The notes beneath the pieces were generated by a model, which made no database searches, was not told the DNA's origin, and saw only the letters and a list, made by a program, of their open reading frames with translations. A stretch of 64,000 bases of DNA. Source: Mugil cephalus. Lineage: Eukaryota > Chordata > Actinopteri > Mugiliformes > Mugilidae. Within the stretch, counting starts at the first letter, position 1. Every line of letters starts with the position of its first letter. The translations under genes were made by a program, and so were the position numbers. Below, in pieces: positions 1-12,862 of this stretch. The DNA lies in contig NC_061781.1 in the NCBI RefSeq assembly GCF_022458985.1, forward strand, positions 1,380,001 to 1,444,000, in the 5' to 3' direction.

Positions 1-36
<36 letters not shown>

Positions 37-37
37 A
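1..37. repeat. (TA)n-(TG)n microsatellite
   Basis: The window opens inside an alternating TA tract that turns into a TG tract. This is a compound dinucleotide microsatellite cut by the window edge. The following 300 bases hold no gene. Confidence 0.95.
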
Positions 38-1685
38 ATTTATTCCAACACTGAGGACACATTATCATCAGACTTTTTAGTTTCATTCTGATGATCAGAG
101 CCAGTATTTATAGGGAGTTTGCCATAAACACTGCTACACACTGAGGCCCCTGAGGGTTGTGTCTCCTGATGATGGAGCTGGAGCCAAACGTCTAATATCG
201 GGGTAATGCCATTAGTGGCGCTGCCAGGTTTGACGGTGGAGTCATGCCAAAGTATCAGAGAGCAGCCGGCTTTTATTTACATACGAGCCCCTAGATGGTG
301 TTGAAAGAAAGAAATGAGAATATCTTTCTGTTTTTATTCAGTAGTTCATGAGCAGATTTGGGCGTGAAAAGAAAACATGGTTATTGTTTGAGCGTGACAT
401 ATTTCTGCTGCTTTTACTGCTCCAGCTGTCGTAACTGTGAACAAAAGACGCTGGCTTTTCTTTTATTTTTTTGTGGTATTGTCTCCTCCTCCTCCTCCTC
501 CATATCCTCCTCCTCCTCGTTGTTTCTCTACCTTCTCCACCAACTCTTACACAACAACAAGAGCTGGAAAATGCACCACAAAAGAGCAAATAAACTCACA
601 ATCTGAGAAGTATTCAGAGCTTGAGTGAGAGAAAAGAAAAGTCAAAATGAGTAATAAATTAAAAACATTAGCTTTGGTGTAATTAAAAAGTGTGGGAGGG
701 CAAAGGGGGCTAAAAAAAATGTGAGTGGCAGAGTTTAATAAAAGCGGCTTTAAAGAAGAAAACAAGTTCAAAGAGCTGCTCTGAGTGGAGAGCAATGGGT
801 TTAAATGTGAGTACAGTGGTGGCTGTAATTCACAATTGGAGGCTTTGCAAATAAAACTAACCACGAGCAATGTTGTAGCTTCAATAAAAAAAACAAAAAA
901 TGAATATAATACAGGAATTCGCTCCGACTGCTATTGGGTGAACTTTACAGCCCGTTGTGATGCTAAGCTACCTGTAACCTCGACGGGAAGCTAAAGACTA
1001 GTGTCTAAAAGTGTTTAAATTTAAAAAGAATCCTACAAAGAATTTGACAGGTCCAGTCCTGCTCCTGGTGATCCCAGTCGAGAGCCGACATCTCACCAAC
1101 CCCCTGCCCCCGTCTGCCCCTCCCATGCACATCCCAACACATCCTGCGGCAGAAACATTTTATTCAGCCTTCAACAGATAAAGAAACGTTCCAGATAAGA
1201 CGTCCCGCCTGAACGGCAGCAAATATTACCTGTGGTTGCCAGGGTGAGCAGGGTCACCAGGTGGAGCTTTTATTTTGAAATTCTAACATCTAACCCTGCA
1301 GAAAGCGTGAAAGGTTTTAAGAAGTTAAAGATAGTAAATACTGAGACATGTAATTGATTTAAAAGGACAAGTTACTCAGAACTTTTCGGGGCCATATATA
1401 AATTGCTAAATTAGTCTATTTGGTGATATGGAATTTGAAACAAGTTTGCTTAAGATTTTCACACATCTAATGTTATTGGTTCCAGATATTTGTGCCTCAG
1501 TCTTCTCCTAGCTTCTCATCTTTCAGGTGTCTTTGCTTTGGTCCGGCTCTTCTCTGTTGTCATACTTTTCAAATCCACTTTAAGGTCTTATGTTGTTATC
1601 TCTCTATCCATGTTTTGAGTCTCAACGAGAGGATGCAGGAAACTTTTGGAAAAACTACTGAGGCCTGTATCACAAACTGAGCTCA
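38..1685. other. Intergenic, no gene seen
   Basis: There is no recognisable exon. A short CTC-rich microsatellite lies at about 482-520. Around 150-210 there is a stretch of the kind seen at the ends of dispersed fish retroelements (a GATGATGGAGC run followed by CCAAACGTCT), but it is too short to classify. The open frames here are low-complexity and unlike any family I know. Confidence 0.5.
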
Positions 1686-1687
1686 AC

Positions 1688-1965
1688 TTACCTTGGCTCA
1701 GTAGGTAGAGCGGGTTGTCCATGAACCGAAGGGTTAGTGGTTTGATCCCCTGAGTGTGCCATATGCACAAACCCCCGTTTGCTCCCAGTGTAACTGGCAC
1801 TGGTGTGCGAATGTGTGTGCTTGTGTGAGCGAATGGGTGAATGTGTCTCTGACTGTAAAATCGCTTTGAGTACCTTTGAGTAGGTAGAAAAGCGCTATAG
1901 TGCTATATAAGAGCAGTATAAGAGTATAAGTGCTATATAAGAGCAAGACCATTTACCATTTACCA
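1688..1965 (+). mobile_element. tRNA-derived SINE
   Basis: An RNA polymerase III A box, TGGCTCAGTAGG, lies at 1694-1705. A B-box-like GGTTTGATCCC follows at 1739-1749, which is the spacing of a tRNA head. Downstream is a SINE body with ATCGCTTTGAGTA and a 3' tail of GCTATATAAGAGCA units ending in a duplicated CATTTACC. The mutated B box and the tail show that this is a retroposed SINE rather than a working tRNA gene. A second copy lies inverted near 19.1 kb. Confidence 0.85.
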
Positions 1966-4900
1966 ACCTATGCAGCTTAACCTATCCACAACAATGACAA
2001 TCTGGATAAGCGGAATCACAACGCTGGTTATCAACTCGGTAACTCAACTCAGCTCATGTATAAAGGTGAGTTCCAAGGCAGCAGGCCAATCACAATCATG
2101 AGCGGTGATCTGCTGGCGGTGATACGTCTCCTACGAGGAGCAAAGACTGATTCTCCTCAAATATGAAGAAGAAAAAGTAAATCTCACTGAAAAGTCAAAC
2201 ACCGTGGGTGCATTGAAGAGACGCCATAAGGATGGCAAAGGATTGCAGATTAAATAAATGCATAAATTACACATCATTGGCTCAGTTAGTTTACATTTAA
2301 TGCAGCCATGAATCCCAATCAATGTGTTGCATAGATGAATCTAATGTATGACAATTAGTGTCATTCCCCCAGATGTAATCCCTCTGGAGTAAAAAGAATG
2401 TAAACCAAGATTAAAACAAAGCTCACTCCTGAATTCCATAATGTTACATGGGCTACAATGAAGCTGGAAGCTAATGCCACAATTACATCATATCAATACA
2501 TCAGGTTTTTAGCCTGAATGAAATTATCCTGAGTTTGAGCTTAGCGGGGACAAATGGCAAAAATATACTCTTCTTTGTATGGTTATCTCCTGGAAGATAC
2601 GTTCACACTGTAACGCTCTTCTCACGATTCCGAACAGCTGATTGGCCGGTGGGTGGAGCCTTTTATCAGACTCAGATCAGTCCTGAAAGCTACCCTGACC
2701 TGAAGCAGGTTAGCCGCTCAATAAGAATGAATCCAGCTTTGTGATCTCCTGCCGTCCTGCACACGGGTCCCATATCTCCTGCAAACCCCGACGGTTACAT
2801 TTACACTCCACTAGGATTTAATTAAGGGGTCACTCTTAACATTTCAGACTATATCACTGTAATTCAGGTGCAATGATCTCCTTTTGCAATATTTAGTTTT
2901 TATGCATCTTACATTTGTATTTGTATTTTCTTCCTTGCATCTGTCACTTTATGGGAGTAACTGCAATGGGATGCAAGTAAATACCTGGAGCCCCTTTAAA
3001 GGGGCTCTAAGGAGAAAGTTGTTCTGGAATCTCTCTGTTGGGAACTGATTCAGGTCCTGCAAAGTCCTGTCAGACAAATCAAAATGTTTGGGGTGTGGCT
3101 TTTTGATGTGATGAATGGAATCTGTTTACAACTGAATGGCTCTGATTGAATGGAGAACAACTGATTTAATGCTGAGGTGTTTTCTTCCTCTGTATTGTTT
3201 GAAACATTCAACCGTAATGAAATGTAAATGACGCAAGGCTAGAGTCCCTAGAATCGCCTGTGGGCATAGATATCTCAGAAACATCCACTGATAAATGCTA
3301 ATCTGTTTTATGTAATTATTGTGGGCGTGTTGAGCAACAACCTTTTGTTCTGTCTTTAAACCCATGTCTTACATACAATGAGATAATAATTCATCAACTG
3401 CTGCTAAAATTATGGACACCGTAGCTGATTGTTGTTGTCTGCATCCTGAACGCTGCTCAGTGTGATAAGGACTGAGATAGTCAAAGCCGTTAATAAAGAG
3501 GCGATAAGAGGAGCTGTTTCATATCTGCTGTGGAGACAGGGACCGAGTTTAATGTCTTTTTTGATAAGGAGAGACACATTTACCAATTTACTGCTTCTCT
3601 GGACAAACTGTCACTCTTCCTGATCCTGTGCAGGTAGATGTTAGGATCTAAAACATGTTTGTACCGGATTCTGTTTGATCTTATTACACATCCTAGACAT
3701 AACAAATACACAACGGAGGGCCAAGGAGACAAGATTGCAGAGGAAAAAAAGGAGGAGGAGAAAACAAACACACCTATAAACAATGTGTCCGGCTCAGAGA
3801 CGTAAACACAAACTGAGTCTTAACACCAGCATAAACACTAAAAACACACAGTCCATCTGGAAGACAGGGCACCGTTTACCTCTCTGTGTTGGGCTCACCT
3901 GGCTCCGGTCTGGTCTGGTCTAGGTGGGTGCTACATGTCTAAGTAATATGCACATGAATGAATAGCAGGTCCAAAAGTTTCCCAGCAGAACACTGAATTG
4001 TCACAAGATGGTCAATGTCATTTACTTCCCCTGTCAGTGTTCATAATATTGTGGCTGATCTGTGTATGTGAACACAATATCTATGAATAAAGAACCCATT
4101 TTAAACCTGAATGTATTAGTGAACATACGTTCAGATTTATTGAGTGTAATTAATTAAGATGTTCTTACTGTATTCTGTCCTTCATTAGCTTATATAGAAT
4201 ATGATGTAACTTCAGTGACTTGTGCTGATTGTAATTGGAAATGCATCTATATTATCTTGTAGCAGAAGTTCACTATTCAGACTCATATTAACCCAACATG
4301 CATGTCACAAGGAAAACATGTGAACTCCACACATAAAGACCCCAGTTATCCAGCTTCATGCTGTGATGCTAACCACCAATGGCTGCTAACACCCATTTAG
4401 AGCAGAATGTCCATAGAAGTCTACCTGTTTTTTAGAGGTCTATATGTGCAGAAACAACCTGGCGGGAAGCAGCGCTACCATGCTAGCCATTCAAAATCAC
4501 CATTAGCATCTCCATTAGCATCTCTCCTGAGGGTCCAAACGTTCATCTGGTCAACTATAGCTGGGAGTTGTTTACGTTTCAGTGAGTGTCCAACTTCTTC
4601 ATCTTCTTTTGGTGTTTTTGTGGGTTTTAGCTACTAGTCATGTTACATTACAGGATAAAACTGTTAACAATAAAAAATGTCTTTCAGAGGTCTACTTGGT
4701 AGTAAAGAGATTTTTAGAGATTTTTTTGTAGTAAACACTGTGACACATCAGTGTATTGTGTAAGAACTAGTTGCAGGCCTACAGAAAACAGAATGTTAAA
4801 GCTGAAAGCAAAAAATAAAAACCAAACTTACAACACATCCAAGTGTCTCCTCTGGCTCTAACTGCCTCTCCAGTATCCATGTCTGTTATGACGCCTCTAA

Positions 4901-5400
4901 CGAAAGGTAGTACTTTTAACATGCAAACCACACTGACCGAGAAAGAGAAAGAGAGAGAGAGTAACCTGTGAGGCCATTATTAGCCCTGATAGCAGGGGTG
5001 GGGTGTAGGTAGGCGTCACCTATAGGAAAATATCCAGAGATACAGCTGTGCCACTTTTATAGCAGGGTAATCAGGCTATTGGTTAATGCTCGGACCTGCT
5101 CAGATAAAAGGAGGAGAAGGAGGAGTGATAGTAAAAGCCCAGCTGTCAATGGAAGATGCAGAACGTGAAGATAAATGTATGAACAGCGATGTTTGACAGA
5201 CTGCAGCTGCACAATAGTCCTGATTAATGCATCTGACTGTCATTTAACTAATGATTTACTATTTTATTTAAATGACTAACATCAAAGTAAATTATTTCAG
5301 GATCTGGATCTTTAGGACGTTTTTTTTAAAGTCTGGACATCAGAACCTTTTAATCAGGAAGACACAGTCACAGTCAACGTTTTTTTTTTTTTTTTTTTTT
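1966..5400. other. Intergenic, AT-rich, no gene seen
   Basis: I find no supported exon, RNA gene or intact element. Sequence is AT-rich and unique-looking, with a short GA-rich run near 4940-4965 and a T homopolymer at about 5380-5400. Short open frames in this stretch lack any family signature. Confidence 0.5.
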
Positions 5401-5499
5401 GTGGTGGAAATGATTAAAAACTACTGACAGAGAAGAATGTGAAGTGAACTCAGATCAGTCCAGATCATTTTATTTTTTGACCTCGGGCAAAAAGTCTTC

Positions 5500-6078
5500 T
5501 TCTCGGAATTAGTTTTATTGATTCATAAAGTGCTTATGTCGTTATGTCTGATGTTGGAAATAAGCATGAATCCTGTTTTGTTCTTTAAAAACAAAAGCAT
5601 TCATTATTAACAGAGTAATATAAGCAAAGAAATGAAATACATTCAAGATCTGGACCTTCAAAGACAGAAAGTCTTCTTCAAAAACTAAACACTAGATGTG
5701 AAACATTCTTCAATAAACCTCAAACCTAGAAAATTATGGCTGTTTTAACATCCTGATCTGAGCATATTTCATTTTCAATTTAATCAATTAAATGACACAT
5801 TATGAACAGAGTTTTTCCTCCATTTGGACTAAAAAAAAAAAAAAAAGTGCCGTCATGTTAAAGCACAAACTGCTTTTTGTTCTTTTAAAATGTCAGCTAG
5901 CTAACGTGTGGTTCCGGCTTTGCACAGTCGACCGGTTTCTGGTGCAAATAAACAAGAGAACGTAAACTGAGCTTCAGTCCAGATCTGAAGACAACTACTC
6001 TGCTTCAGCTTTGGAAATATATGTCAGGAAGGCAAAAATACTTTTTGGAAATATTTACAAATTAAAGCTTCATTCCAG

Positions 6079-6109
<31 letters not shown>

Positions 6110-8050
6110 CAGCAGTACTGCCATAGAGAGCAGCTTAGTTTGACTCAATGTTTAACAGGTTATAAAAGGATGTTTGTAATAATCTGAGGATCATGTGACA
6201 GAAATATACATGAAGGAAGACAGAGGGAAATTTAGTGACTACAAAGAAATTCACAGATTTTATTTTACTCCTTCCAGACCTCATAGAACGGACCTGAAGA
6301 AGGATTTATTATGTTGGCGCTGAAGCAGGTTCTGAGCTTGTTAACACACTTCAGGATGAAGCTGTAGAAGTGGCTCGCTAACTAAATGACTCCTGTGGGA
6401 TCAGAGGGAACTGAAGGATATGTCAGAATAAACGTGAAGGTCATCACTGGTACCGGAATGAAGCTCAGATTCTGAATTTAAAGATGTCTTGATGACATAA
6501 ATGTTAGAGAATCGATGGTGAAACATTTAAGAGCTTTAATGATGAGTCTGAGCTGAGGTTATCCTCTGCTTGGATTAAATCTGCGAAGCGTTGTTCTTTA
6601 AAAAATGTTAACTGACTAATGAATGAGTCCAGCTCTGCACAGTCGACTGGATTCTGGTGAAAATAACTAAAATAATTGAAGACGATGTGCAAAAATAAAT
6701 GATTTAAACTGAGGTTCTGTTCAGATCTGAAGAAGACACTTGAATGTGAAAAGTCTTCAGAGTCTTTTTTACTTCCACCAGAATCCAGTCGACACGGCAG
6801 ACCTGGAATCATTTAATAGTCAGTCGACATTTTTTAAAGAACCAAACTTCTAGATTTAATCCAAGCGGAGGATAAACTCAGCTCATACTCGTCATTAAAG
6901 CCTCTTAAAGGTTTCAACATTTATTTCATCCAGTTCTTCAAATTCAAAATGTTGTGCAGAAATGTTTATATATCTGTGCAACATCAGGAAAAAGACATAA
7001 CCAAACAATCCATTACATAAAAAGATTTTAACGTCCAGTCTCAATTCAGAGAAGAGGACTTTCTGTCTGTTAGCGTCCAGATCTAGGAGCCGTTTCACAT
7101 CCAGGTGTCTTCTTCAGATCTGAACTGAAGCTGTGCACAATTGGAATGATTTGTCAGGTAGATGATGTTTTTTTTAAGGCACAGATAGTGTTTTGTATTT
7201 CTGTAAATGTATTTTAAATATTCAGACGATGTCTCCAGAAGACTTTTTCTTTGTGAAGATCAAAACTAAAACAACCCCAGACTGGTGTGAGATTCCTTCA
7301 CGACGTTTCATGCGTCGTCTTCAGACCTGAACTGAAGCTTAATTTATTTGTTTCTACCAGAAAACAACTGTGCAAAGCTGGAAGCAATTTTTATTTAGTT
7401 ATGTTATTTAGTTGATATTTTATAAGAACAAAACATGTTTTATATTTCTGTGCAATATCATAAAAAAATACATCCAGTTCCATGAAAAAACACTTGAACG
7501 TGAAACGTGATCACAAGTTCTGGAAGTCTTTTTATCAGAATTGTTTTTTTGAACTTGTGAATGGATTAAGAGAATTCGTGAAGTGATTATATTCTGTTAA
7601 ATTATTCAAAATTCCATCTAACTAACGGCTCTGCACAGATGATTGGTTTCTGGTATGAACAGATAAATGAAGCTTCAGTCCAGATGCAGATTTACAGCCG
7701 ACACCTGAAGGAACCTCAGACCAGTCTGATGGCCGTCGCTTCATTAGTTTTAATCTTCACAAACACAAAGTTTTCTTCTGGATACGTCATCTGAACATTA
7801 AAATCACATTTACAGAAATATAAAGCAACCTTCTGTTCTTTATAAAATGTCCTCAATCATTCCAGCTCTGCTAGGGAGGTTGAAACTATTGACAAAAAGA
7901 AAAATCTAAACTAGGCTTCAGCTCAGATTTGAAGAAGACTCCTGGACATTCTGGCTGTTCACCAGACTCTAAAGTCTAAACATTTTAACTTTTTATGTGA
8001 CAGGATTCATGATGTGTTAAAACAGAAATATAAAGTCTAAACTTTTTCTG
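5500..8050. repeat. Cluster of diverged ~250-bp repeat units in both orientations
   Basis: Related blocks recur about every 200-900 bases. Plus-type blocks (about 5870-6005, 6590-6745, 7615-7700 and 7825-7945) share the order: TTCTTT.AAAATGTC, then CTCTGCACAG, then GGTTTCTGGTG, then CTTCAGTCCAGATCTGAAG. Opposite-type blocks (about 6950-7140 and 7310-7470) share TCTTCAGATCTGAACTGAAG, then TTTCTACCAGAA, then CTGTGCAAAGCTGGAA. The copies are strongly diverged. No coding capacity is apparent. An A homopolymer of 29 lies at 6081-6109. Confidence 0.6.
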
Positions 8051-8154
8051 AAGACTGTCGGTTGTTGGGGAAGGAGGCTACATTATTGTGGAATCTGCTG
8101 TTTATGGTGATGGTAATAACGGCGTTTAACTATTTAACTACACACACGCACGCA

Positions 8155-8189
8155 GGCTCTCTCTCTCTCACACACACACACACTACAGT

Positions 8190-8220
<31 letters not shown>

Positions 8221-8226
8221 GGGGGG
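8155..8226. repeat. (CT)n-(CA)n-(TG)n hairpin followed by G23 run
   Basis: A CT run passes into a CA tract. After a short ACTACAGT centre comes a TG tract, so the CA and TG arms can pair as a long hairpin. A homopolymer of 23 G residues follows at 8204-8226. Frames through this tract on either strand encode only low-complexity peptides and are not genes. Confidence 0.9.
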
Positions 8227-8762
8227 TTCGCTCGGTCTCTGGGGGCTTCTGGCAAACATGTTTGTGACTCTCGTAAACATCTGATTTGATAACGAGGGAT
8301 GAGGAGCGTTTCCAGCCTCGCCCCTTCCAGATCCAGAAGACGACGACGACGATGATAATGACGCTCGTGCTGCACACAGACAGACACTACAGCCACACAA
8401 ACCACAAGCCGGCATGCTACACACACTCTCTGCTTTAACACATCCAGGGACCACACACTGACTCACGAGCAGCAGGAGGAGGAGGAAGAGGAAGAGGAGA
8501 GCATCCATCCAGGCTGCCTTAAATCGTTTCTATTATTTTGGCCACAGTAAAAGTGACCACGGTTTGGAACTGTCCACCGCAGCTCACACCAGGGTGAGAA
8601 TAAAACACACAAGAGGAACAAGAGGAGGGGGTGCAGGAGGAGGAAGAGGTGTTTTCTAACTTGCACAAGGCCTAAAGAGATAAATCTATCACCAGCAACA
8701 ACCACTGTGAGTCCATTATGAAACATGCACCAGGCTGAAAACAGACAAATGTCCAAGTTTAG

Positions 8763-8772
<10 letters not shown>

Positions 8773-8811
<39 letters not shown>
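8773..8811. repeat. (GA)n microsatellite
   Basis: An uninterrupted GA dinucleotide tract of roughly 39 bases, with no gene around it. Confidence 0.95.
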
Positions 8812-8813
<2 letters not shown>

Positions 8814-8814
8814 A

Positions 8815-10170
8815 GCATCATTAGAGACTTATCTAATCTGCAGTTTAATAGCAGAAGGACACACCCTTATTACGTGTGAACAGATAGCCCAGGGAATACA
8901 GAGGTCCTCAAATGTCCAGATTTAAAGGTGGAAAAGTAACACCAGATGAAGGAAGTGATTTAGCTTTAAAATAAAAAGTCTTAATTTAGGAGAAATTAAC
9001 AAACGTCCATCCATTAAAATCTTAAACCTTCTACGTCTCTGAAATAAATAAATAAATACTAATCCCTCTCGCTTATTATTATTGTTTTAATGTTTTTGTT
9101 GTTGTTTGTTTTTGGATTCTCTTTACGCACCAACTCCACCAACATCTGAGCAAACTTTAAACAGACAGGCAGAAAGCTGGGGGCTGCAGGAAAACTCTCC
9201 CATCAAACCGACTGAAACGAATTACTTTCTCCTCGCCTCAAAAAATAAAATGAATAAATCCCTATATTTTCGTTTTTCTTTTTAAATATATTTGTCTTTC
9301 GGCTGAAGTCTTGTGGAGAACGTGTTTTCTGATTACGCGCCACAGTATTTTAGCTATTTAATCTATTAGTTAAATCCGCATATTAACTAAATGATAAGTA
9401 ATCAGATGACCTGCTCAGGTGAGAACAAACATTCAAGTACTTTCAAATAAAATTTTTAAAAAGCGATATTTCTGTCATTTTGTGCCGCGTTGAACCAACA
9501 TGAGAAGAAGTGAGTAAACAGGAACGCTGTTTGGATTCCTGGTGGTTTGGGCAAAGAAGAAACCGAGTGAGCCAAAAGTTTTTTCTCTTTTAAAATAAAT
9601 AAATAAATAAATAAATAAAGGTCACGGGGGACGAAAAGTTTGAGGCTTAACGCACTAGCTGTCTGAATGAGCCTAGAGGAAGAAATAATCATTTGCGCGT
9701 AAAGTTCGTTGGAGATGCGTAAAAGTGCTTGATTTAAAATGTTCATTTTTAAGATTTTACGCGAGGTTTCAGGGTTGGTTTCTTGGCAAACATGTCATGT
9801 TTTAGGAGGAATGGTGCTCATTCCAGGTTCTTTTTTTCAGATTGGAGCATGATCGGGAGTGGAGGCCTCGGTCATACCTGAGCTCCAGGTTTCTGACTTC
9901 TTTTTTAAAGAGATATTTTAGAGTCGAGTGTCTCCGAGGTTAAAGGCCCCCGAATCTGTTCCCTCCATATGTTTTATTAATGTCTTTGTTGATCTCGTTT
10001 TAAAGCGAACCAGCGGCTGCTTTGAATTTCAACTTGTATCAATGCGTAACGCCTGTCGGAGTAATTGGTCACTATTTATTTATCTATTGTTTGTCCGCTA
10101 AATGCTAAAAAATTACACACAGAAATGTAGATTCAGACGCATTTTAAGACGCTCACTGTTTCTAACAAAA
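8815..10170. other. Intergenic, no gene seen
   Basis: AT-rich sequence with an (AAAT)n tract near 9595-9620. It has many TTTACGCG or GCGTAA-like words, as in the following kilobases, but no exon is supported. Confidence 0.45.
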
Positions 10171-10176
10171 ATGTTT

Positions 10177-10179
<3 letters not shown>

Positions 10180-10251
<72 letters not shown>

Positions 10252-10258
10252 ACACACC
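10180..10258. repeat. (CA)n microsatellite
   Basis: A CA tract of about 78 bases with one ATA interruption near its end. Typical of fish genomes. Confidence 0.97.
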
Positions 10259-10917
10259 TCCTCCTTCCTGCAGTCACGGCATTTAAGTAAAATATTTTGA
10301 ACATCTGCCAAAAATCCAAACATAATTTAAACCTGTGGATATTTTTTCTGTCTCCAAATAGTATACTTAGTTATTTATTTTTATTTACGTATATTTATTT
10401 AAATATTTAAATCACAATATTCTGGTAGATATTTTATTTTATTTTATTTTATTTTATCTTTATTTTCTTAAAACAGATTAAAACAACCTCTGTGAGTTTA
10501 CAGATAAATCTATAACATCTATAAATATTTAAATTTAAAGCTGTACTCTTACGTGAAATAAACCTGTCATTAAAAAATAAATCCAGATCAATGGAAATAA
10601 TTATAATTTAGGCTCAACTTCATCTACTTTAGTGTATAAGCGTATTTATTAATGAACGTCTTTTATGAGCAAATGTGTTTTTCCACTAATATAAAAATAA
10701 TTAAAACCCTAGTTATTATAATAATATATTTTATTGGCATTGTCATTTTTAATTTGTAATAATGTTAATAAATTAAATTAATAATAGGAGAAATTTAATG
10801 CATTCGACATAAGGAGCAGAGAGACATTCATTGAAAGTTTCCTGGATCAGTTGATTTATTTGTAACATGTTGATTTCCCTTTAATCTGATCCTGTTCCAG
10901 ACCTGCAGCCCCAATCC

Positions 10918-10962
10918 CTCTCACTCTCTCTCTGTCTCCCTCTCTCTCCCTCTCCCTCTCTC

Positions 10963-10993
<31 letters not shown>
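10918..10993. repeat. (CT)n microsatellite
   Basis: Imperfect CTCTCC units pass into a pure CT tract. It borders the CpG-richer segment described next. Confidence 0.9.
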
Positions 10994-10994
10994 G

Positions 10995-12100
10995 AGTGTC
11001 CATGGTTGTACTCACTGTTTACGGCGTGTCTGTAGCGCTGCTGGCCGCTAAGGAGGCTCTGTCCATTGATCAGGAGTATTGAATCCAGGGCTGAGCTTTG
11101 GTTCGGCTCCTGGATACGAATCTGGACTCGAAGTCGGAGCGGAGATCCACAGAGGAAAACAAAAAAAAAAAAAGAAAAAGAAAAACAAAGTTGGCTGTAA
11201 GCGTGGAGAGGAAGAGTAGGAGGCAGGAGAGGAGAGTTGTTTAAACGGAGTTGGTGTTTTGTCCTGGAGCCATGGGACCGCAGCCTGCTGCGTCTTTACG
11301 CGTTTGTCCGTCTCTTAGCTCAGAATTAGTTCGAGTCTGATCTCCTCTGAACTCATGGCTTCATCCTCGGAGCAGAGAGGAGAAGAAAGAGAGTGACGCG
11401 TAAAATAAGTGAAGGTGGAAACGTGGAAACAAACGACGGCGACGAACGAGGTTCCGATCAGAGTGTGTCACTTTCAATCTTCCCTGTGCCAACGGGCGCA
11501 CTGACTGACTGACTGATAGAGGGAGGAGAGAAGGGAGGAGAGACAAAGGCGGAGGGGAGGGAGGGAGGGAGGAAAGAAATGAAGGAGGGACGGAGTAAGA
11601 AAGAGAGGGGCGTTGGAAAACTAATCTGACCCGTTTTGAGTCTCTGGACCTGAAGAGTCCAGCAGAGCCGCTTGGAGAAGGTCGTGACCCGTCTCCTCCG
11701 ACACAAACTGTTGCGTATTAATCCAAGTCACTTTAACTCCACAAGAGAGAGAAAAGAGTGCCGCTCTCCCTTGCTCGCTCTACCTTCTCTTCTCCTCGTT
11801 TGTGCTTCTCGCAGCAGGAACTTATCGTCCCGCTATCAGCGCCGCAGCTTCCCTCTGACACCCTCACACAAGTCCGTATCATCCCGCAGATAACCCCCCT
11901 CACCACACACACACACCCGCTCAAGCTGAAGTCCACCTCCTTGTGCGTGTTAATAAGTAGCCTAATAATGAAAGATGGGTTGCTATTAGACGGCCCCTGT
12001 CAATGATAAACTGGGACTTGATAGACAGATGTCACTGCGCCGTGACTGATAGATAAGGAAGCCAGAGAGGGTCACTAAAGCCTGACAACGCGTTCTGAGA
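10995..12100. promoter_or_regulatory. CpG-richer segment, possible promoter or first exon of an unseen gene
   Basis: This stretch is richer in CG dinucleotides than its AT-rich surroundings and free of obvious transposons. On the minus strand there is a splice-donor-like GTAAACAGTGAGTAC at about 11010-11024. A non-coding first exon of a minus-strand gene leaving the window on the left is therefore possible. No coding exon was recognised, and the gene identity is unknown. Confidence 0.25.
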
Positions 12101-12817
12101 TAACATCCGAAAAGGAATTCAGATTACTTTATGTTTTAATTAAGTGTTTATTTCTGGAAAGCCACAGGAGAAGTTTCGTTTTTAGGAAACTTCTCAGTTT
12201 GATCCACCACCTAACACTCCGTATGCACATTTTAAAAACGCAAATGAAGCCATAGGTTATTTTTATTTTTCCAGCACTGCGCGTAAAAAGCGTCCAAGAG
12301 GAACCGCGGCTGGCACCGGTGAGAAGTAGCTTCCCTCTGCCTGCACAAATTAAAAAGGTGGAACAGGACGGCGCGCACGGGCCTGAGAGTTCTTGTTCCC
12401 CCTTGGTCCAGATGTTTAGTTGTATATATATTTTTGCACATTAGCACAAAACTAAAAAATGCCCTGAAATCACCTCAAATCTTCACATTTAAGTCTCTAC
12501 ACTGGGGGACGTGGATCCTCGGTAACTCCGGCCGTGCACTCACTCCTCTGATAAAACAAGGCCTCGTCTCGGTGTCACCTGCAGCTCAGCGGCTCAGACA
12601 AGAAGAAGAAGACGAAGAAGAAGAACCAGAGATTCAGTCCTCCCCTCCTCACTGCTCATTCGTCAATATTATTAACTGAGACAATTACGCTGATGATGGT
12701 GTCCGTGTGGTGTGGGAGGGTGTGTGTGGAGGGGGGTGGAGGGTTATAAACTGTGATAACTTGGAGCTTTTTAAAAAACGGTTCGCTAAAATGAACACAG
12801 AGGCCGCTGAGGTCCTG

Positions 12818-12862
<45 letters not shown>

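Noticed and set aside
1694..1749. Possible tRNA gene
   Set aside because: The A and B boxes are present, but the B box is mutated, no full cloverleaf is evident, and a SINE body and tail follow.
8062..8508. Overlapping frames with poly-Pro, poly-Gly and poly-Ser
   Set aside because: They are caused by the CA/TG tract, the G homopolymer and triplet runs, with no splice or domain evidence.
10102..10319. Thr-His and Val-Cys repeat proteins
   Set aside because: They are translations of the CA/TG microsatellite on the two strands.
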